A stretch of DNA of 64,000 nt from positions 37,140 to 101,139 of the forward strand of contig CACMOQ010000005.1 in the NCBI GenBank assembly GCA_902615445.1, in the 5' to 3' direction. Below the pieces are notes generated by a model. It worked only from the letters and a program-made list of their open reading frames with translations. It did not search any database and was not told where the DNA came from. The translations under genes were made by a program, and so were the position numbers. Shown here in pieces: positions 61,691 to 64,000 of this stretch (position 1 is the first letter of the stretch; every line of letters begins with the position of its first letter). This stretch comes from an uncultured Pelagibacteraceae bacterium. GTDB lineage: Bacteria; Pseudomonadota; Alphaproteobacteria; Pelagibacterales; Pelagibacteraceae.

Positions 61691-61939
61691 TTATTTTCTT
61701 AAATTCAATTTCGACAGGACATTCTTGTAAGAATTTATCTTGTTTTTTTTAAGATAATCTAACAATTTTTTTCTTCTATTGACTGCTCTAAGTAATCCAA
61801 CAGATGAATGTTTATCTTTTTTGAATTGCTTAATATGCTTAGAGAGAGTTTCAATTTTTTCTGTTAACAACGCGATTTGGATCTCTGAAGATCCAGTATC
61901 TTTTTCATGCATTGCTAGTTCCTTGACTTTTTTATTCAT
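61691..61939 (-). CDS. rpsO: 30S ribosomal protein S15
   Basis: 82 aa; 'HEKDTGSSEIQIALLTEKIETLSKHIKQFKKDKHSSVGLLRAVNRRKKLLDYLK'. Confidence 0.97.
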   Translation of the reverse strand: MNKKVKELAMHEKDTGSSEIQIALLTEKIETLSKHIKQFKKDKHSSVGLLRAVNRRKKLLDYLKKNKINSYKNVLSKLNLRK

Positions 61940-61949
61940 ATATATTTTC

Positions 61950-62318
61950 CTATTTATTACTTTGCTTTATTAAATTTTCTATCTTTTCTGCATATTCGAA
62001 TGATTCATCTTTTCTAAAAAGTAATTTTGGTAAAAATTTCATTACAACTTTTTGGGATAAAATCTTCCTTATCAAAAATGAGTACTCCTTTAAAATATTA
62101 ATACTTTCTTCAGCATTTTTTCCTCCAAGCGGAAGTACATAAGCCTTGGCTATTTTTAAATCTTGACTCATTCTTACCTCCGTCACTGTAATTGTGTTAG
62201 TCTCTAAATTTGGTACCTTAGCCTCGTTTCTAATGAAAATCATGCTTAAAGCTTGTTTAACCATTTCGCCAACTCTTAGTTGTCTTTGTGTTATTGGTTT
62301 ACCTAATTTATCTGCCAT
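61950..62318 (-). CDS. rbfA: Ribosome-binding factor A
   Basis: 122 aa; 'RQLRVGEMVKQALSMIFIRNEAK...ITVTEVRMSQDLKIAKAYVLPLG'; infB-rbfA-rpsO-pnp order. Confidence 0.94.
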   Translation of the reverse strand: MADKLGKPITQRQLRVGEMVKQALSMIFIRNEAKVPNLETNTITVTEVRMSQDLKIAKAYVLPLGGKNAEESINILKEYSFLIRKILSQKVVMKFLPKLLFRKDESFEYAEKIENLIKQSNK

Positions 62319-64000
62319 TATATTGACCTTTCCTTTGAAGTAACGCTAAACGCTTCTAATGTGTCATTTTTTTTAAAATCAACATAATCTTTGATGGTAA
62401 TTCCGCACTCTTGACCGTTACTGACTTGCTTTACTTGGTTTTTTTCTCTAAATAATGATCCTACTTTTCCTGTAAAAATTATATTCCCATCTCTAATTAT
62501 TCTTAACTCCGAATTACTACTGATTTCACCTTCTGTGACTTTAGAGCCTGCTACTTTACCTGCTCCTGAAACCTTGAATATCTCCAGTATTTGAGCAGTT
62601 CCAGTTATATTTTCTTGTATATCAGGAGCTAATAAGCCTGACATTTTTGATTTTATATAATCTAATACCTCATAAATAATATTATACGACGAAATTTTAA
62701 TCTTCTCAGCTTCTGCTAATTTTTTTGCTTCTTTGCTTGGTTTAACGTTGAATGCTATCAAAACTGCATTTGAGGCTTTAGCTAAAGTGACATCTGTTTC
62801 TGTGACCATTCCAATATCTGATAAAATTATTTTTGGTTTTACCTCATCATGTTTAATCTGACTTATAGCATTTTTTATTGCCTCAGAAGATCCATGTACA
62901 TCAGATTTGATAATTAGATTCAATTCCTCTGTAGAGTTGTCTGAAAATGCTGAATCTTGAGTTGCAAAAGTTAAAGGATTTTTTCCATCCTTATTTTCCT
63001 GAGATCTATTTTGACTTAAATTTTTAGCTTCTTTTTCATTGTTAAGGACAATAAAATCGTCTCCTGCTTTTGCTGCACCATTAATTCCTAAAATTTCAAC
63101 TGGAGTTGATGGTGAAGCATCCTCAATACTTATACCTTTGTCATTAATAATAGCTCTAACTTTTCCCCATCTCAAACCACTTACGAAAAAATCTCCTTTT
63201 TTCAAGGTACCAGCAGTTACGATTATTGTTGCCACAGGACCTCTGCCTACATCAATTTTTGATTCTAAAACAATACCGGTGGCTTTTGAATGGAAATCTG
63301 TTTTCAAATCTAAAATTTCAGCTTGAAGAATGATTGCCTCAAGTAGTTTATCTAAATTTAATCTAGTTTTAGCAGATATCTCAACCATCAAAGTATCTCC
63401 TGAGAGGTCTTCAGCAATTAATTCGTGCTCTAATAATTGATTTTTAATTTTTTGTGGATCGGCCTCAGGAAGATCACATTTGTTAATTGCAACAACTATT
63501 GGAACATTAGCAGCTTTAGCATGTCTAATAGACTCCACAGTTTGAGGTTTAACTCCATCATCCGCCGCCACGACCAATACAACTATATCCGTAAGTTTTG
63601 AGCCTCTTGATCTCATCTCTGTAAATGCAGCATGTCCGGGTGTATCTATAAAAGTCAGTTTATTTGACTGATTTTCAATTTGATAGGCGCCGATATGTTG
63701 GGTAATTCCTCCAAACTCTCCTGAAACGACATTTGTACTTCGTAAAACATCTAGCACTGAAGTTTTACCATGGTCCACATGGCCCATAACAGTGACGATC
63801 GGCGGTCTATTATAAAGATTTTCTGTTCTTGCAGCTTTAATCTTATTTATAATTTCTTCAGCTTTTTCCTCTCTTATCGGGTTATGTCCAAATTCTTTTA
63901 CCAAATACTCAGCTGTGTCCGCTGCCAAGGTCTGATTAATTGTAACTGTAACTCCCATACCAAACAAAAATTTTATAACATTACTAGATTGCTCGGCCAT
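62318..64000 (-). CDS. infB: Translation initiation factor IF-2 (N-terminus probably beyond right edge)
   Basis: '[44 protein letters not shown]', '[38 protein letters not shown]'; reading frame open at 64000. Confidence 0.97.
   Translation of the reverse strand: MAEQSSNVIKFLFGMGVTVTINQTLAADTAEYLVKEFGHNPIREEKAEEIINKIKAARTENLYNRPPIVTVMGHVDHGKTSVLDVLRSTNVVSGEFGGITQHIGAYQIENQSNKLTFIDTPGHAAFTEMRSRGSKLTDIVVLVVAADDGVKPQTVESIRHAKAANVPIVVAINKCDLPEADPQKIKNQLLEHELIAEDLSGDTLMVEISAKTRLNLDKLLEAIILQAEILDLKTDFHSKATGIVLESKIDVGRGPVATIIVTAGTLKKGDFFVSGLRWGKVRAIINDKGISIEDASPSTPVEILGINGAAKAGDDFIVLNNEKEAKNLSQNRSQENKDGKNPLTFATQDSAFSDNSTEELNLIIKSDVHGSSEAIKNAISQIKHDEVKPKIILSDIGMVTETDVTLAKASNAVLIAFNVKPSKEAKKLAEAEKIKISSYNIIYEVLDYIKSKMSGLLAPDIQENITGTAQILEIFKVSGAGKVAGSKVTEGEISSNSELRIIRDGNIIFTGKVGSLFREKNQVKQVSNGQECGITIKDYVDFKKNDTLEAFSVTSKERSI

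Noticed and set aside
1-64000. CRISPR array, insertion sequence, prophage, toxin-antitoxin or restriction system
   Set aside because: No regularly spaced direct repeats, transposase, integrase, phage structural or cas-like ORFs were seen; the HNH protein at 37615-38187 is a conserved chromosomal stand-alone HNH protein without defence-gene neighbours.

Overview
The window looks like a contiguous, very AT-rich, tightly packed chromosomal segment of a streamlined marine alphaproteobacterium, most likely SAR11/Pelagibacterales. That placement is inferred from composition, ATGA-type gene overlaps and gene order. Most of it is core genes: gyrB (cut at the left edge), lepA, pheT-pheS-rplT-rpmI-infC-thrS, gltB-gltD, uppP, a PDH operon, thiolase, a Suv3-like helicase/TerB/ferredoxin/CarD cluster, acyl-CoA synthetase, dsbB-coq7, argH-lysA-plsC, dnaA-dnaN, rpsT-mutM-ubiE-ubiB-coaBC-dut, katG-irr, fabA-fabB-fabI, pnp-rpsO-rbfA, and infB (cut at the right edge). 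There are three tRNAs: Ser-GGA, Arg-ACG and Leu-CAA. A small glycan-biosynthesis island (about 1.25-5.1 kb) sits beside tRNA-Ser. I saw no CRISPR array, transposase or prophage. The observations most worth following up are: (1) a CarD-family regulator with a long Lys-rich N-terminal tail and acidic C-terminal tail, next to an unlisted 25-aa Lys/Arg/Ala microprotein (MPKRRKKAKKAKKKAKKKAKKRRRR); (2) a lipoyl domain fused to the N-terminus of AceE; (3) tandem Fur-box-like sites upstream of an unlisted 59-aa Cys-rich protein, and two Irr-box (ICE)-like palindromes around irr/katG/fabA; (4) an rfbC/rmlD-type pair without rmlA/rmlB in the tRNA-Ser-linked island; (5) several short unlisted ORFs and leader structures.
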